A stretch of 64,000 bases of DNA from Hanleya hanleyi (taxonomy: Eukaryota; Mollusca; Polyplacophora; Lepidopleurida; Hanleyidae): contig JAVTVY010033650.1 in NCBI GenBank assembly GCA_036873755.1, positions 79,454-143,453 of the forward strand, given 5' to 3'. Position numbers and translations under genes: made by a program. Numbering within the stretch: the first letter of the stretch is position 1; each line of letters opens with the position of its first letter. Shown piece after piece: positions 10,567 through 22,839 of this stretch. The notes below the pieces were generated by a model. That model ran no database searches, was not told the DNA's origin, and was given only the letters and a program-made list of their open reading frames with translations.

Positions 10567-11640
10567 ATGTCTTTCATCACCGATTCGGTGTTTTATAACA
10601 GCACGCACATCATCTTGTCCCAGAAGGTCAAGATCGGACTGACCACCCTGGACACCTTACTGACCGTCACCATCTTGATTCATGCCTCCTTCCCGCTCAC
10701 AGCCTGCTGGAGGTCCAAGGATTTCCAACGGTCGCACGTGAAGTTTGTGTTCAGCTTCTCTGTCGCTACCTTCCTAATGGGACTTTTCCTGTCTTACCAC
10801 GCCGTGGCATACTGGACCGACGACCTGGAGCTGTCTAATAATAAATATTTCTGCCTGGGACAAATCTTCGTCTTTTACCTCGCCTTTTTCGCTCTGCTGT
10901 GCAGCCTGTTTTTTCTGGCCATTGACCGGTGTTTAGTGCTCAGGTTTCCGCTGAAATCCAAACTGATCAGCAACCGGGTGTCCGACATCTGCACGGTTCT
11001 GCTTTGGCTCTACTCTCTCATCTTGGCCGTTCTACCGTTCGTATGGCTCAATGTCTGGAACTCACCGTCAACATGTTTTCATCACGTTGTGGTCAGCCCC
11101 GCCTATGTGTATATTGTTCTGGCCCATCTCCTCCTCTTCGTGGTATTCGCCGTCGTGGTGAACATTGAGATAGACTACTTCATTCATCGGAACCTGCGGG
11201 CTGTACGCGAGCTCTACTTCGGAGACGTGGATGCTGACAAGTACGTCCGTTATCTTAAACAGACTGGTAGAATGGCGGGAATTCTTCTCGTCCTGTTTCT
11301 TGTCTGCTTCTTCCCTTATTTGTTTGTGCTAGGCTTGCAGGTTGCTGGGGTGACCTTGCCACATTTACCGCTCCTGCACATCATATTTTTCTACGTGACC
11401 TTCTTGTTTGTTATCATCGCGCCATTTGTGATCATGTTCCTGGATCAGTTTCTGCGGCACAGCGCTGAAAACCTCCTCTTCGGGATCAACTCCAAGCGGG
11501 AGATGCCCGGCCTCAACAACAATGGCATACGGGATCCGAGAGAATACACTAATGCCTTTGCCAAAAAAGTGACAGATGTGTCTCAACTGAACCCTAAGCA
11601 GTCACCTCATCCTGTCCCTCTACAGGGCATATTCTGGTGA
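10567..11640 (+). CDS. Rhodopsin-like (class A) G-protein-coupled receptor, single exon
   Basis: An intact 357-residue frame from ATG to TGA with seven hydrophobic segments at about residues 20-45, 58-80, 95-118, 140-163, 177-200, 236-260 and 268-292. An N-glycosylation sequon (Asn11-Ser-Thr) sits in the short extracellular N-terminus. Cys96 (start of TM3) and Cys170 (second extracellular loop) are placed for the conserved disulphide. The TM3 end reads D120-R121-C122, a DRY variant. TM6 has F244xxC247-F-F-P250, a variant of FxxCWxP with Phe for Trp. The TM7 motif is A285-P286 rather than Asn-Pro, so the NPxxY switch is altered. The C-tail is short. It should act at the plasma membrane and signal through G proteins. 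The ligand is unknown, and I do not recognise a specific subfamily. The absence of introns suggests a retrocopied or expanded lineage-specific receptor group. GC content is visibly higher than in the surrounding DNA, which supports a real gene. Confidence 0.9.
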   Translation: MSFITDSVFYNSTHIILSQKVKIGLTTLDTLLTVTILIHASFPLTACWRSKDFQRSHVKFVFSFSVATFLMGLFLSYHAVAYWTDDLELSNNKYFCLGQIFVFYLAFFALLCSLFFLAIDRCLVLRFPLKSKLISNRVSDICTVLLWLYSLILAVLPFVWLNVWNSPSTCFHHVVVSPAYVYIVLAHLLLFVVFAVVVNIEIDYFIHRNLRAVRELYFGDVDADKYVRYLKQTGRMAGILLVLFLVCFFPYLFVLGLQVAGVTLPHLPLLHIIFFYVTFLFVIIAPFVIMFLDQFLRHSAENLLFGINSKREMPGLNNNGIRDPREYTNAFAKKVTDVSQLNPKQSPHPVPLQGIFW

Positions 11641-13666
11641 TAATCCATCCTCGTGAGCCAGGGTTCGATCGATTGACCAGTCAGGATCGATACACTGGGC
11701 GACTTGGTTTGTTATCCGCAGCAGTTCTGGATGTAAATAGCTCTAGAGGTGTTCTCTAAATCAAACCAATCAGTAAGCGTGTTCAGTCAGCTCATTGCTC
11801 CAATTCTCTGCCAGGTTTTAGATATGACTGGTTTGAATGTCATCGCTGGCCAAACTACTGTGTTGTCAGGCTAAAATTGATATCTGACTATTTTTATGTC
11901 ATAGGGAATAATTATGTGGAACTTTAATATTTTTTGTTTCCTGGATTCTTTCAACTCTTCCAATGTGTACTTGAACAAACCAATGTGTTTCTAGATCCAT
12001 AATTACTGTGCCAAGAATAAAAATGGAACTGTAGTTGGATCCGGCTATTTGATATTGTGCAGTTTACACAAGTAGATCTTATTCAACTATGTAGCTTGTG
12101 AGTTCATTAAGCAAACAATGTGTGCCATTTTTATCCATAACAATGAACTGAAACACAGTGGAAGTGTGATTGGAATTTGGATCCAGATATTTCCAGACAT
12201 TGTGCACTAAACGAACATGAACAGTGTTTTATATGCCCATCGTAAAACGGAGAACATACAATGCCACAGCGAGTTCTGTCCATCAGTCTCGTAACTCTCT
12301 AGTTCCAGGTCCTGTATTGGTATCAAACTTTGGGTATTACCTCACCCATGGGGCAAAGAGGAACCATATTCATTTTGACATCAAAAGGTCAAAGGTCAAG
12401 GTCACTGGACAAAAATCAGTAAATTCATTTTGACATCAAAAGGTCAAGGTCACTAGACGAAAATCAGTAAATTCTCGAAATGGTTTTGTTTTTGCTATAA
12501 TTACTATTCAGACTCCATGTGGATTGTGATGGCGAAGAAGTTAATGTATTGGTTTTTATCCCTCAGCAAGCGTATTGTCTGTGTGGTTCATCCATCTGTC
12601 TGTCCATCTTAATCGTTAAGACAATATCTCTTGAAGGCTTATTGTCAGGCTTTCCAAATCCATGTAACATATATGAGTGGTGAAATTCAGCTTTCATGGT
12701 ATTTTATGAAGGATCAAAGCCAGGCTCTCAAAATTGTGTCAAGTGCCAAAGGTTGTGCAGGGGTTTATTGAAGCCTATAAGGCTCTTGTATTTTAAATCA
12801 GCATCCATCCATGTGCACCAAATAACAATGTGAAGTTTACTGTAACAATTATAATGTTTGAATTGGATCCTGATCCATAAAATGGCATACTGTAGGAGGG
12901 AAGCTTTTCTCAGATCAGCTCCTCAAATTTGATTGACAATGGATTGATAAGAGCCTGAAGTGGAACCTAGATTATGTAGATATTTGGAGGCATCATACAT
13001 TATGCCACTGACAACTGAAGATCCTGATTAACAGTAGACTGTCTCCTTCAATACACTATTCATATCAGTCCACAGTTTATTGTTTGTGTTGCTATTTCCA
13101 GTATCAGATAATGATGATTTAAGCTAGAGAATTCAAGGGTTTTATGGTCTGATCTTATACCCCAAAGCCAGACTTTGTATATTATAGACATTTCGGTCAA
13201 AGTGTTTTCCAATGTTATTGAAGGTAATATAATGCCAGCTGTAATCCTCATGATTGATATGCATACTGGACTGTTATAGGTATGTCTAATCATGAAGTTC
13301 TTAAGGATAAAGATAGATCTATTTATCAGGCTCATCAACCATCCGCTGCTTCAATTCTACTAGGATCAAATTTCAAAGAAACCTCAGAGATAGCCATGTT
13401 GACACAGGCAACTGTGCTTGGGTCTGGCCACTGCCCCAACAGTGTCAGCATGGAGTTTAATAAACTCCATGGTGCCAAAGAAAATGTTGTAAAACTCCTG
13501 CAATCTTTCAACATGCATTACTGTAATGACAAATTTGTTGTTGTTGCTGTTGTTTATCTGAAAATGGGTATTTATCACTGGTGCTACTAGACAAAATCAC
13601 ATGGTGCTATATTTCCAAATGCTGTTGGTTCTCTTATGCTTGAGATACTAGACGGCGGGCGGTGTT
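11641..13666. other. Non-coding interval with small repeats
   Basis: No gene supported. Two copies of a 50 bp phrase ('cattttgacatcaaaaggtc') lie at about 12,370-12,472. A degenerate (TCCA)n-headed repeat lies at about 12,560-12,800. The open frame at 13,282-13,590 has no recognisable domain. Confidence 0.5.
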
Positions 13667-13804
13667 CCCACCCGTGAGGTTTCCAGGTTGAAAAGGAATA
13701 GAACCCTACCCATGGGGTTCCCAGGTGTGAAGGAATAGGACCCAATGTTGTGATATGACTGAAAGAGTGTTGAAAGCGACGTTAAACCATATTCACTCAC
13801 TCAC
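13667..13804 (+). mobile_element. SINE-like element, 5' truncated, (ACTC)n tail
   Basis: Shares 'aaaaggaatag', 'tgatatgactgaaag', 'gaaagcgacgttaaa' and the tail 'ttcactcactcac' with the full copy at 63,055-63,310. Inner phrases of the type 'cccatggggttcccaggtgt' also match. No target duplication could be assigned with confidence. Confidence 0.7.
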
Positions 13805-14560
13805 ATATTTGATCGATCAATATGTAAAGGGCACTGTCAGGAAAACTGTAAAACCTACCAGTTGACTTTTATGGAGGTATTTTGTATAGAAAATAATCTC
13901 CAGTATTATATATAGAGATAAGAAGGCTATAGAGTTAGGGCGGTGGAGGGGTTTTTCGTTCACTTAGTGTTCAGCGTGATCTGTAGTCTAAAATGAATGG
14001 AGCATGCATACGAAAATTACACTGATTGGTAGCTCTGCTTATGTGTCACTAAAGTGTCCAATCAAAAGACTGAAAATCTAATTCACAGGAGAGAGGAGTA
14101 TAATTATGTAAACAGTAGTACTGGAGGTAGAAACCGATCAGTGGAGGCAATTTCCGATCACCCCTAAATTTTAACATGAGAAATTTGTTTTGCAGCTTTT
14201 TGTGTTGTGAATTTGTTAAATCACTCATTATTCTGCAACTACAATTATTAAATGTAATGATAATTCATATTATTCAACTGTTTTACGTAAGTGCCTTTAT
14301 GCCCCACTTTTATAGATGCTTCTCACTGGTACTTCCCATTGAAATAACATGAACCGAACGAAAACTGCCTCCAACATTATGACTCTTTTCAGTTGAGATA
14401 TTTCTTTCCTTAAAACGAGTAATTTTTATATCACAAGGATAAAAGAATTATTTATAAAGGAATTCTTTACCCAAGCAGTTAAGCTAAATGAGGGAATCAC
14501 CAAATTCAAAAATATTTCAACTCAATGTGACAAATGGAAGGGATGAAGTAAGCCTATAGC
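13805..14560. other. Non-coding interval
   Basis: Nothing recognisable on either strand. Confidence 0.5.
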
Positions 14561-14960
14561 TTATCTCCCCTTTTTACCCCTCGGCCAACTTTGGCCTAGG
14601 GATATTGTCGTCATCATGTACGGCTGTCCGTCCGTCCGTCCTCCGTCCGTCCGTTACCGCGATATCTACAGAACCGTTTCATGCATGGCAACCAAACTTG
14701 TTACATCTATTTATCTTCACGTAAATCAGAAGCCTATCGAAAATGAGTCATCTAGTCATGAGTCAGGGAGTTATGCCCCTTTTTACAAATAAAAATCCAT
14801 TTATGATTTGTTATTGTGATAATTTCAGAACCGTTCCATATACAACATCCTAACGTGATACAGTTGTTTCTCTTGACCTGAACTAGATGCCTATCGAAAA
14901 TGAGTCGTGTCAGAAAGTATTTTGCAGAGTTATGCCCCTTGTCTAATAAAATCCACTAAT
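14561..14960 (+). mobile_element. Palindrome + (TCCG)n headed tandem-repeat element
   Basis: The head is 'acccctcggccaactttggc' (imperfect palindrome), then 'gatattgtcgtcatc' and (GTCC)n at about 14,625-14,655. Two roughly 180 bp units follow, each with 'agaaccgtt', 'cctatcgaaaatgagtc' and 'agttatgcccc'. Related in layout to 21,876-22,572. Confidence 0.65.
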
Positions 14961-16361
14961 TCCTACCGTCACCAACAACAGACATGAGAACAACAATTGA
15001 CCACATCTATGCAAGCATTCCAAACGTGCAGTGTGGTGTTTCAGAGACCTATTACTCCTTTCATAAGGCTGTCTGGGTCGCATTCAATTAAATATCTCCC
15101 ACTAAAGGTGCGTAAACAGTTCGTTCATTGAAGTTATTGATCTTTTTCCATTAAAGTTCCATTAACAGTTATTCATCCCTCCCAAAAAATGGACTGCTAA
15201 CCATTCCCCCACCTGATTGATCTTATTCTACTAATATGATTCACTCATCTTGTTCCACTAACAAGTTTTTTTATCAGTAATTATAATAAACAAAATTTAT
15301 TCACAACATGATTTGTAGTTTTACTTTTTTGTTTTGCTAACAACCTAACCTAACAACACTTTTTAGTTGCCACACGTCATTTTATATTCCCACCGCTTAA
15401 ATGTTTCCCCAAATTTGGCTCTCTTCTAATGATTTCCATTTCAGCAATTTTAGTTGTGTTTACCAAGATATGACAAACGTATATCTATAGTGTATGTATT
15501 TATTCCAGAAACAAATCAATTTAAGGGGAGGAAAACTTTTTTTTTTTTTCAAAGAAAGTACACTTACAATACCAGGGGTAAATATTTCTTCCCACAAGCC
15601 AGTCAATTGGTAGAGACACCCTTACATTATAATAGCTGGGGTTCAGAGCCGAGGGGTTTCGATAGCGCAGCTTCATGTTAAGGATATCTGGGGAACATTC
15701 GCACATGAGGTGCATTATTTCTGAAGGAGTAATTCTTGTGTTTTTCATGGAAAATTCCCCTGGTGTGTTAACTGTAGTAGGGTAGGAATCCACAGAGGCA
15801 ATATTTGGTTAGTGAAATGTTGTACTGGTGCTAAAGATCCCAAAACAAGATAAGAACTAAGCGGGTGATTGAAAACTACCTCCGATCGAAAATACCCTCC
15901 ACGACCCTATGTAATGAAGAGGGTAGATTTGCGATGTGCGATTCAGTGCCCAAGAACATCCATCCATCCATCCATCCAACAGATTTATACATCTCATTTG
16001 CTCAAGTTGACTTCCCCTAATGTTTTCTCTCTGGTACAAATCATGCTCACACTACTATGGTAGATGCGGATATTAGATATTAGCAGAGAGATACCTATAA
16101 GCTAGGTGGTGTGAAAAGAGGTCATAAAATAATTACACAGCTTAAGTATTATGGCTGCTGATGGTAAATTACTCGCCACTGATCTTGAGGTGACATTTCT
16201 CCATCCTTAATAAACCCGATCTTACTATAATTTTAGTAATGCTTTGGTCCGCACAGCCACAGTTTTGGTTGAAATTTCATTAGGTCAATATTTGGGTCAA
16301 TGTGAGTAACATAGGAGCAAAAAAGGGGCATCTCCTGCACACTGGGATTCTAAAGGCATTC
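14961..16361. other. Non-coding interval
   Basis: No gene supported. There is a T-run near 15,538-15,550 and a (CATC)n stretch near 15,958-15,978. Confidence 0.5.
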
Positions 16362-16550
16362 TGTCAGATTTGCTATTGATTATGGGAAAAGTGACTTCAA
16401 ACAATAACGGAAATTGAAAAGGGTATACTCAAAATAACTGGGGGCAGAGGATACTTTGTCAGATTAGCTATGGAGTTGGAGAAAATGACTTGAAACAAAA
16501 AGAGAAATTGAAAAGGGTATACTTAAAATGGCTGGGGGCAGGGGATATAT
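16362..16550 (+). repeat. Two-copy tandem repeat, about 95 bp unit
   Basis: Both units carry 'gtcagatt', 'gaaattgaaaagggtatact' and 'ctgggggcag'. They differ at several positions. Confidence 0.65.
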
Positions 16551-18942
16551 ATCTATTGCCATCACCAAAATGTTCTTAGGATAGTGTTAGAGGGGGATCC
16601 TTGAAGTGACGAAAGATGGCATTTACTGCACACTAGGGGCCAAAAATTTACATGTGAAATTGCAAATGTTTCAATTTTGGCCATATTTTGATTGAATAGA
16701 TGGTGAAAGATGAATTTGCTTTCTAAAAACATCAATCAAGTCTCAAGAGTCAATTTAGAGGACAATGTAAACTCGGTGAACAATGGTCTATCCTGAAAAC
16801 ATGCATTGCTTATGTCCCTTGATTTTGGCACTGTTTTTATTAAATTATGTGGTCATTTAGGCTCAATATCGGGAACCGTATGCTTGGCATGTGGTAGCTG
16901 TGTTCAGTGACGTCACCGAATGAACTAAGTCGCGTCATGCCCACATCAAATGGAATTGCAGTGGAAGCACAACATTATCCCATAACGTCATGCCATACTA
17001 TGATTTGTCATCGGGTCAGATTGATACCCCTGATCTTTCGACATGAGACTACAAGAATAATAGTCGAATAGTAATAAGATAGTGAGCCTAGATGACATCA
17101 TGATTGCAGCACACCACGGTACTCCGTTTTGGTCGAAAGGTCCTGTCAGGATAGGTGTGTGTGGCTTAGATGAAACACAGGGCATCAAATGACCATTGAG
17201 GGCTGGGGAACATTTTTGTTGGAAAGTAGAAAAACTACATGTATCAGCATTGTTATGGGGTCTGGGATATGTGAGAACATACTGGATGTTATTTGAGGCC
17301 GATCCTGGTCGATAGGATAAAAAGAGTGAAGCTCTGTCTTCGATGCTAGTAAATATAATTAATGTATGTAGTCTTAAAAAAAACTTCTCTTCTATAACAA
17401 TGTTCAGTTTAAGCAGTATTTACTGGTACTTCAAAATACTAAAGCTTCTATCAAAAATCATGTCCAATCACCTGTTCTATAAATGGAAAACTGCAGGCTC
17501 AACAAATGATATGAATACTCAAGAACATTAACTCATCATAGGTTGTAACACAGGGATTCATAGACGTCCATTCTTACTACCGTTAAATGGTGGTAAGAAA
17601 ATGTCAAAAACTGAATACAGACAGTCAAAAACTCAAAAGTGTACATTTTGGACAAGAAATACTCAATATTTTTAACGAAAACTCAATCCTCAAAATGGTG
17701 CAAATTATTTCAGTGATGTGAAAACCATCCCGATCCTTCGACAATCTGGCTTCGAACGTTTGAGGAATTCCAGTTCTGGAAATAATTTCTGTCTCCGCGA
17801 GTTCTTCTCGATTCCACCTTGATATATGCTTTCAGTTATCAGCAATACTCGGCGGGAAGCAACAAATAAGGTTTTGGAGAGATATTTTTGGGACCGGGAA
17901 TGGCCGATTCCGGGAATTGCCAATTCAATGAGTTCGCATAATCGAAATAACACCTGTCTATCTGTCACCGCCAAGTCATATTTTCAAGTGAGAACTAAAT
18001 TAACATGCCACATGTCGCCGAGACAAGTAAATATTCTGTCATAAAAATACGATCCAATACAGGCCTAATATGACTGAATTGTGTTTCTCGAAACAACATT
18101 GAGTTTAGTTTTATTTACATCGGACATTCTGTTCACTTGGTCGTTCATCTCGCTGCCATACATCAATCTCCAGGATTATTCTCCCACAAGATTTGCACAT
18201 GATCCGCTTGCAAGGCAAAACTAATGGATGAATGAAACTAACTTCACTATATTTCTATCGACTGTTCATGCCTGGCAACATCAAGTCGAAAACAAAACCA
18301 GAACTTAGCTGAGTGATTCCTATGTTTTATTTCGGAGAATACAAGCTCACTTTGTCATTGAGTATTTTAAGCAGAAGAAAATCATGCTTGTCAACACGGG
18401 CAGCTAACATGAACGTTGAAATGCCTGTGCTGACAAGCGTTGAATTGCCTGTGCTGACAAGCAGACAGCGGACAAGCGCTAACGTCTAACACTCGCGAGT
18501 TGATCGAGTGAAGGCAACAACAACAACAATGATTTTGCTTGATGTCGTTGTTGCTGCAGACACTTTGTTATCCCAAATAATCAAGTTGAAAAAACGTTTG
18601 ATTTCCTACAAACAATATACCATGGGCTTGGAATCAATTATTTTTTTAGCTCCTTAATATAGGTCCAGTGGACTAGATTGGATAAACAACATTCTTTTCT
18701 ATCACACAATGTTTTTATGTAGAATATTTTAACATCAAGACACTCATGATGCATGATCGAGATGGCATGCCCCGATTGAACTTGAGAAAAATTGACATTG
18801 TGTCAGTGATATGGTCTTGAAATCTGTTAAAATAAGTCCAGTCGCAAGTTACAATAGACATGTATTCTTTTGTTGTCATTCAGACGACTGTATTGTATCC
18901 AAACCACATTAGATAACTCACTTTAGTACTACAGAAATTCTT
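16551..18942. other. Non-coding interval left of the DIRS element
   Basis: No gene supported. Near 17,600-17,700, 'actcaa' and 'aaaactcaa' motifs resemble, on the opposite strand, the 'ttgagtttt' subterminal repeats of the transposon at 7555-8826. A relative may therefore lie here, but no matching TIR pair was found. 'ttgcctgtgctgacaagc' is duplicated with about 28 bp spacing near 18,421-18,463. Confidence 0.4.
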
Positions 18943-18955
18943 TGTTAATATCTTA

Positions 18956-19116
18956 ATTTGTGACCCAAATCTTAACCTGCTTTTGCTATGCCATTATCTC
19001 CCTTAGGAATAATCCTTACAAATAGTTGAAAACCAAAAGTTGTCTCCCCTTAGGGAGCTCTCTCAGCTCAGCTAGGTTACTTAAGCTCAGCACAAACCAT
19101 AATCTTCCTCTTTCTC
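18956..19116 (+). repeat. DIRS left inverted terminal repeat
   Basis: Matches the reverse complement of 26,345-26,505 at roughly nine positions in ten. Shared blocks include 'acctgcttttgctatgcc', 'gttgtctccccttaggga' and 'cagctcagctaggttactta'. Confidence 0.88.
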
Positions 19117-19250
19117 CATTTGTACCTGCTTGAGTGTGGTGCTATCAGGAAGTGTCCTTACAGTGCTGGTTTAGTTGTTGTTGTTGGGTTTGACCTGCGG
19201 TTATACCTTTGCTAAACTTGTACTTTCTATTGCTCTATTCTTGGACAATC

Positions 19251-19577
19251 ATGTCTGAGATATCTGTCCCTGTAAATTCTAATTCATGCCGTTTGTGTCG
19301 GCAGTTTTGGTCTAGTTTGGATGCTCACACGAAAGGTCACCTTTGTTACCGTCAGCCACGTGTTTAGAGTGTCTAAGTTGGGATGTTTCCGCCTGGAGGT
19401 TTATGTCCAGGCTTGACGAGCGTATTTATTACGGGGTTACGGTACACCCTGCTTTATCTGCGGACGAAAGACGCCAAAATGAAATTGCTCTTGTCGGAGA
19501 TTTCAAAATTTTAACTGATCTTTCTGGTTTCTTGTTTGGATTTATTCGCATAAATTTAGTCCAGCCAGATTCTATTT
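19251..19577 (+). pseudogene. DIRS ORF1 (gag-like) with Cys/His knuckle, frameshifted
   Basis: ATG at 19,251 opens a frame starting MSEISVPVNS that carries a Cys-x2-Cys pair (CRLC) and a downstream His/Cys group (HTKGHLC), then ends at a stop near 19,367. A second frame continues with CLECLSWD, as expected for the paired CxxC knuckles of DIRS ORF1 proteins, and runs to 19,577. The gag product would be nucleic-acid binding. One frameshift near 19,340-19,365 separates the halves. Downstream sequence to about 21,550 holds no intact frame. Confidence 0.6.
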
Positions 19578-21552
19578 GAATCCTTGTCAGTGGGACTGTT
19601 TGCACGTTAGGATAGTGTTAAATCCCAGACAGTTCAGAACCGGTTGGTAAGTTTTGTCTGGCGCGTTTGTGCACAAACCCGTTTCTTTGTTCGGACAACA
19701 TAGGATTCTGTCCAAAGCCCGGCTTTCTCGACCGCTCTTTGTTATCGGGAACGTGTTCTGTCCAGAGTACAGTCTGTGAGCCTGACCGGCTGGGATATTT
19801 TTATGACGTTGGAACTGTACGAAATTGAACAAAGATTTTGCTTCACGGAATAGAAATGCTTCAACGTACTTTAACTTCGGAGAATTACAAGTTTCTGCAG
19901 GGAATTTGCAGACCTTCATTTTTCGTTGTGTTGTTGTTCTTGTTCTTGTGTTTCGGACTTTTCCAGTTTTTGGTAGTTTACTTCTATGCATTCAGTTCAT
20001 TGTTCCTACCAAAATTTAGTCTCTTGTTATATCAAGTGTTATTCTGTTTATTTGATATCATGTGATCAAGGGAGAACTTGCAGAGGTTTTTCTCTGTCTT
20101 TTATTCTTACGTGTTGTTGTTGTTGCGTTTGTCTTCGTCGTCAAAACTATACACTACGACTCGTTGTTACATTTTAATGAGCTACCTTATTACTCTCTTT
20201 GTGTAATCAAGGGTGTGTTGAACAACAAAAGAGATCACGAGATTGTTTATTAAGAAATTGTGCTATTCTTTGGAACACACTTTTCTGTTAGTAAATTTTG
20301 CATTGTGATATATTTATTTTTCACAACCAAATTTTCCCATCGGTATACTGAATTAGACTTACAATTCAAATTGGGTTGAGCTTTAATTTTATTTTCTTCT
20401 TTCTGAGAAATTATTATTATTAGCTTGAGTGAGTTTATTTCTCCGAGAAATCTTTAGAATTGCTCTCGTTCGACGACACGTAGGGTGTTTATTGATCTTT
20501 ACCTAGTCTGTGGCCGGGCAAGATCAAGCCTGAAGTTTCTCAATCATCTGCTTGGGACAGCATAGGGCTGTTCCATCGGGCGGTCTTCTTGTTCTTCGTA
20601 AGTTACTTTCGTCCGAGTATGATTACCAGTTACAGCCTTGTAAGAAGAACGACAGACTGCTCCTTAGCAATGTTTTTCTCCTCGACAGCCTCGTCCAAAC
20701 ATCTTTTGGTCTACAGCATTTGTTTGATCTTAATTTTTATTCTGGATGATAATTTCATCTATTCCTTTTGAGGACTTATGTGTAGTTTAGACCTCTAATT
20801 GGGGGGCGAGTCTAGATTGAACTTTGTTCTTGTTTGGTCAATTCAAATTGTGAAATTTAATGACCTTAGTTCATCTACCGGCGAGAGGCATCAACATGTA
20901 TTTGCTCTCTTCGGGGAATTTTTAATTTTATTGAAGATCTTCCTAGTTTACGTTGGAAGTTTTCTTTGTGTTGATTGTCGGGGATGTTACTACCAGGCGG
21001 AGTTACGCTCTCGATTAACGCTGGGAACAATGAATGTGTTCATCTCCTCTGCGTTTCAAATCTCATTACAGTTTCGTGTACTACGGCTGTTTTGTTCGGA
21101 CTCCTCTGTGATTTTTCGAGTTTCGGCTTTACAGTTTTCGGATTCAACTTCAGTTGTTTTTCCATAACGTCGTTCCTGTTCACCTCAACGTCGTTTCTCG
21201 CACATTTTTAAGGTTGTACCCTCCTCCTTTGTGAGCGTATATGTACAATAAATTGAACTGATTTGTATGAATTTGGGAAATCACTACGCCGTTTCTCAAG
21301 CAACGCCTTTCGCATTACGTCGTTTCTGTTACACCTCGACGACGTTCCATTACGCCGTCACGTTGTGCTCATACACCTGTACATCATTCTCGTACATCTG
21401 TTAGACGTTCCCGTACGCCATAACACCGTTCACCACGTCGTTCTTTTATACCTCCTTATCAGGATCATCAAGTTCGACAGTCCCGGTCTCCATTTCTAGA
21501 TTTTTCTCTTGATTGTCATAGAGGCTTCGACGTTTGTTCGCCTGCACGTCTC
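19578..21552 (+). other. Degraded internal part of the DIRS element
   Basis: By position this should hold the rest of ORF1 and the N-terminal part of RT. I see only short overlapping frames in all phases and cannot assign domains. It is T-rich on the + strand, with repeated 'ttgttgttgtt' and 'gtcgtt' phrases. Confidence 0.4.
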
Positions 21553-21835
21553 TTGATTTTGGCGTTTTTCGTAAAAGACATTTCGGTGATGCGTCTTCAT
21601 CGCTTGGTTGACCTCCATCGTTTTCCGAGATGCATTTCTTCTTATACCCATTCATCCTCGTTTTCGGCGTTTCCTACGATTCACCATCATCGGTTTGAGT
21701 GGCAAGTCCTCCCGTTCGGAGTCAACATCGCCCTTGTATCACTTCTCTAGTCTTGGCGTTTTTCTCCATCTCGGGGCTTTCTCATCGAGGTTTACTTAGG
21801 TTCGTCGTTACTTTGGGGGCAGTTTTTTCGACACT
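21553..21835 (+). pseudogene. DIRS reverse transcriptase fragment
   Basis: Two overlapping frames carry RT core phrases. FRDAFLLIPIHPRFRRFLRF, with the catalytic-region Asp, lies in the frame of 21,608. FEWQVLPFGV, the conserved LPFG strand, lies in the frame of 21,553. A shift near 21,680 separates them. The Y-x-D-D active-site segment expected next is not seen, because the sequence runs into the repeat insertion at 21,876. Confidence 0.7.
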
Positions 21836-21875
21836 CTCCATCAAGTGCTTCGTCCCCGTATAGACCGTTGGACCA

Positions 21876-22572
21876 GTTTTTACCCCTCGGGCAGATTCTG
21901 CCCGAGCGGTATTGTCGTTGCCTCCGTCGTCTGTCCGTCCGTCCGTCCGTCCATCATATCATTGTAAACACATTATCTCAAAAAGTCCTTCACTTACAAC
22001 AATGAAACTTCATACAGTTGTTTAATACAGCCAGTACCAGAAGCCTATTGAAAGTCGGTGCCATTGGATGTGTTTTTCAGGAGTTATGCCCCTTTATACA
22101 TGTCTGGCTGTTTTTATCCTTGTAAACACATTATCTCAAAAAGTCCTTCACTCACAACAATGAAACTTTATACAGTTGTTTAATACAGCCAGTACCAGAA
22201 GCCTATTGAAAGTCGATGTAATCGGATGTGTTTTTCAGGAGTTCTGCCCCTTTATACATGTCTGTTGGTCCATATCCTTGTAAACACATTATCTCAAAAA
22301 GTCCTTCACTCACAACAATGAAACTTCATACAGTTGTTTAATACAGCCAGTACCAGAAGCCTATTGAAAGTCGGTGTAATCGGATGTGTTTTTCAGGAGT
22401 TCTGCCCCTTTATACATGTCTGTTGGTCCATATCCTTGTAAACACATTATCTCAAAAAGTCCTTCACTCACAACAATGAAACTTCATACAGTTGTTTAAT
22501 ACAGCCAGTACCAGAAGCCTATTGAAAGTCGGTGCCATGGGATGTGTTTTTCAGGAGTTCACACAAACCTGT
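21876..22572 (+). mobile_element. Tandem-repeat element inserted in the DIRS RT gene
   Basis: The head is a perfect 10+10 bp palindrome ('ctcgggcaga'/'tctgcccgag', 21,886-21,906). 'cggtattgtcgttgcc' and (GTCC)n follow, then four about 158 bp units starting near 21,963, 22,120, 22,279 and 22,438. Each unit carries 'aaacacattatctcaaaaag', 'cagccagtaccagaagccta' and 'ttttcaggagtt'. Units are nearly identical, so the array is young or homogenised. DIRS coding sequence lies on both sides. Confidence 0.8.
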
Positions 22573-22839
22573 GTGGATTGCTGTGAATAGACAGTAATCG
22601 TTCGACTACATCTACTATAGGTAATCACTGCTCTATTGCTATATTGTTTTGTCTGTCTATGATCTATATCATACAGGTAAAATTATGCCCACCCCAAATA
22701 TGTGAGTTGTTGGGGTCAGAAACATTATTTCCACAATTGCTCTGGGCCCGGCCCGAGGGGTCCCGATGGCGACAGCCACATGTTAGACGTTGGCATTATA
22801 GTTGTTTTGTCATCAACTTCAAGGGCTATTCTTTTCTAC

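Noticed and set aside
11365..11586. Minus-strand frame inside the GPCR
   Set aside because: Shadow of the receptor gene.
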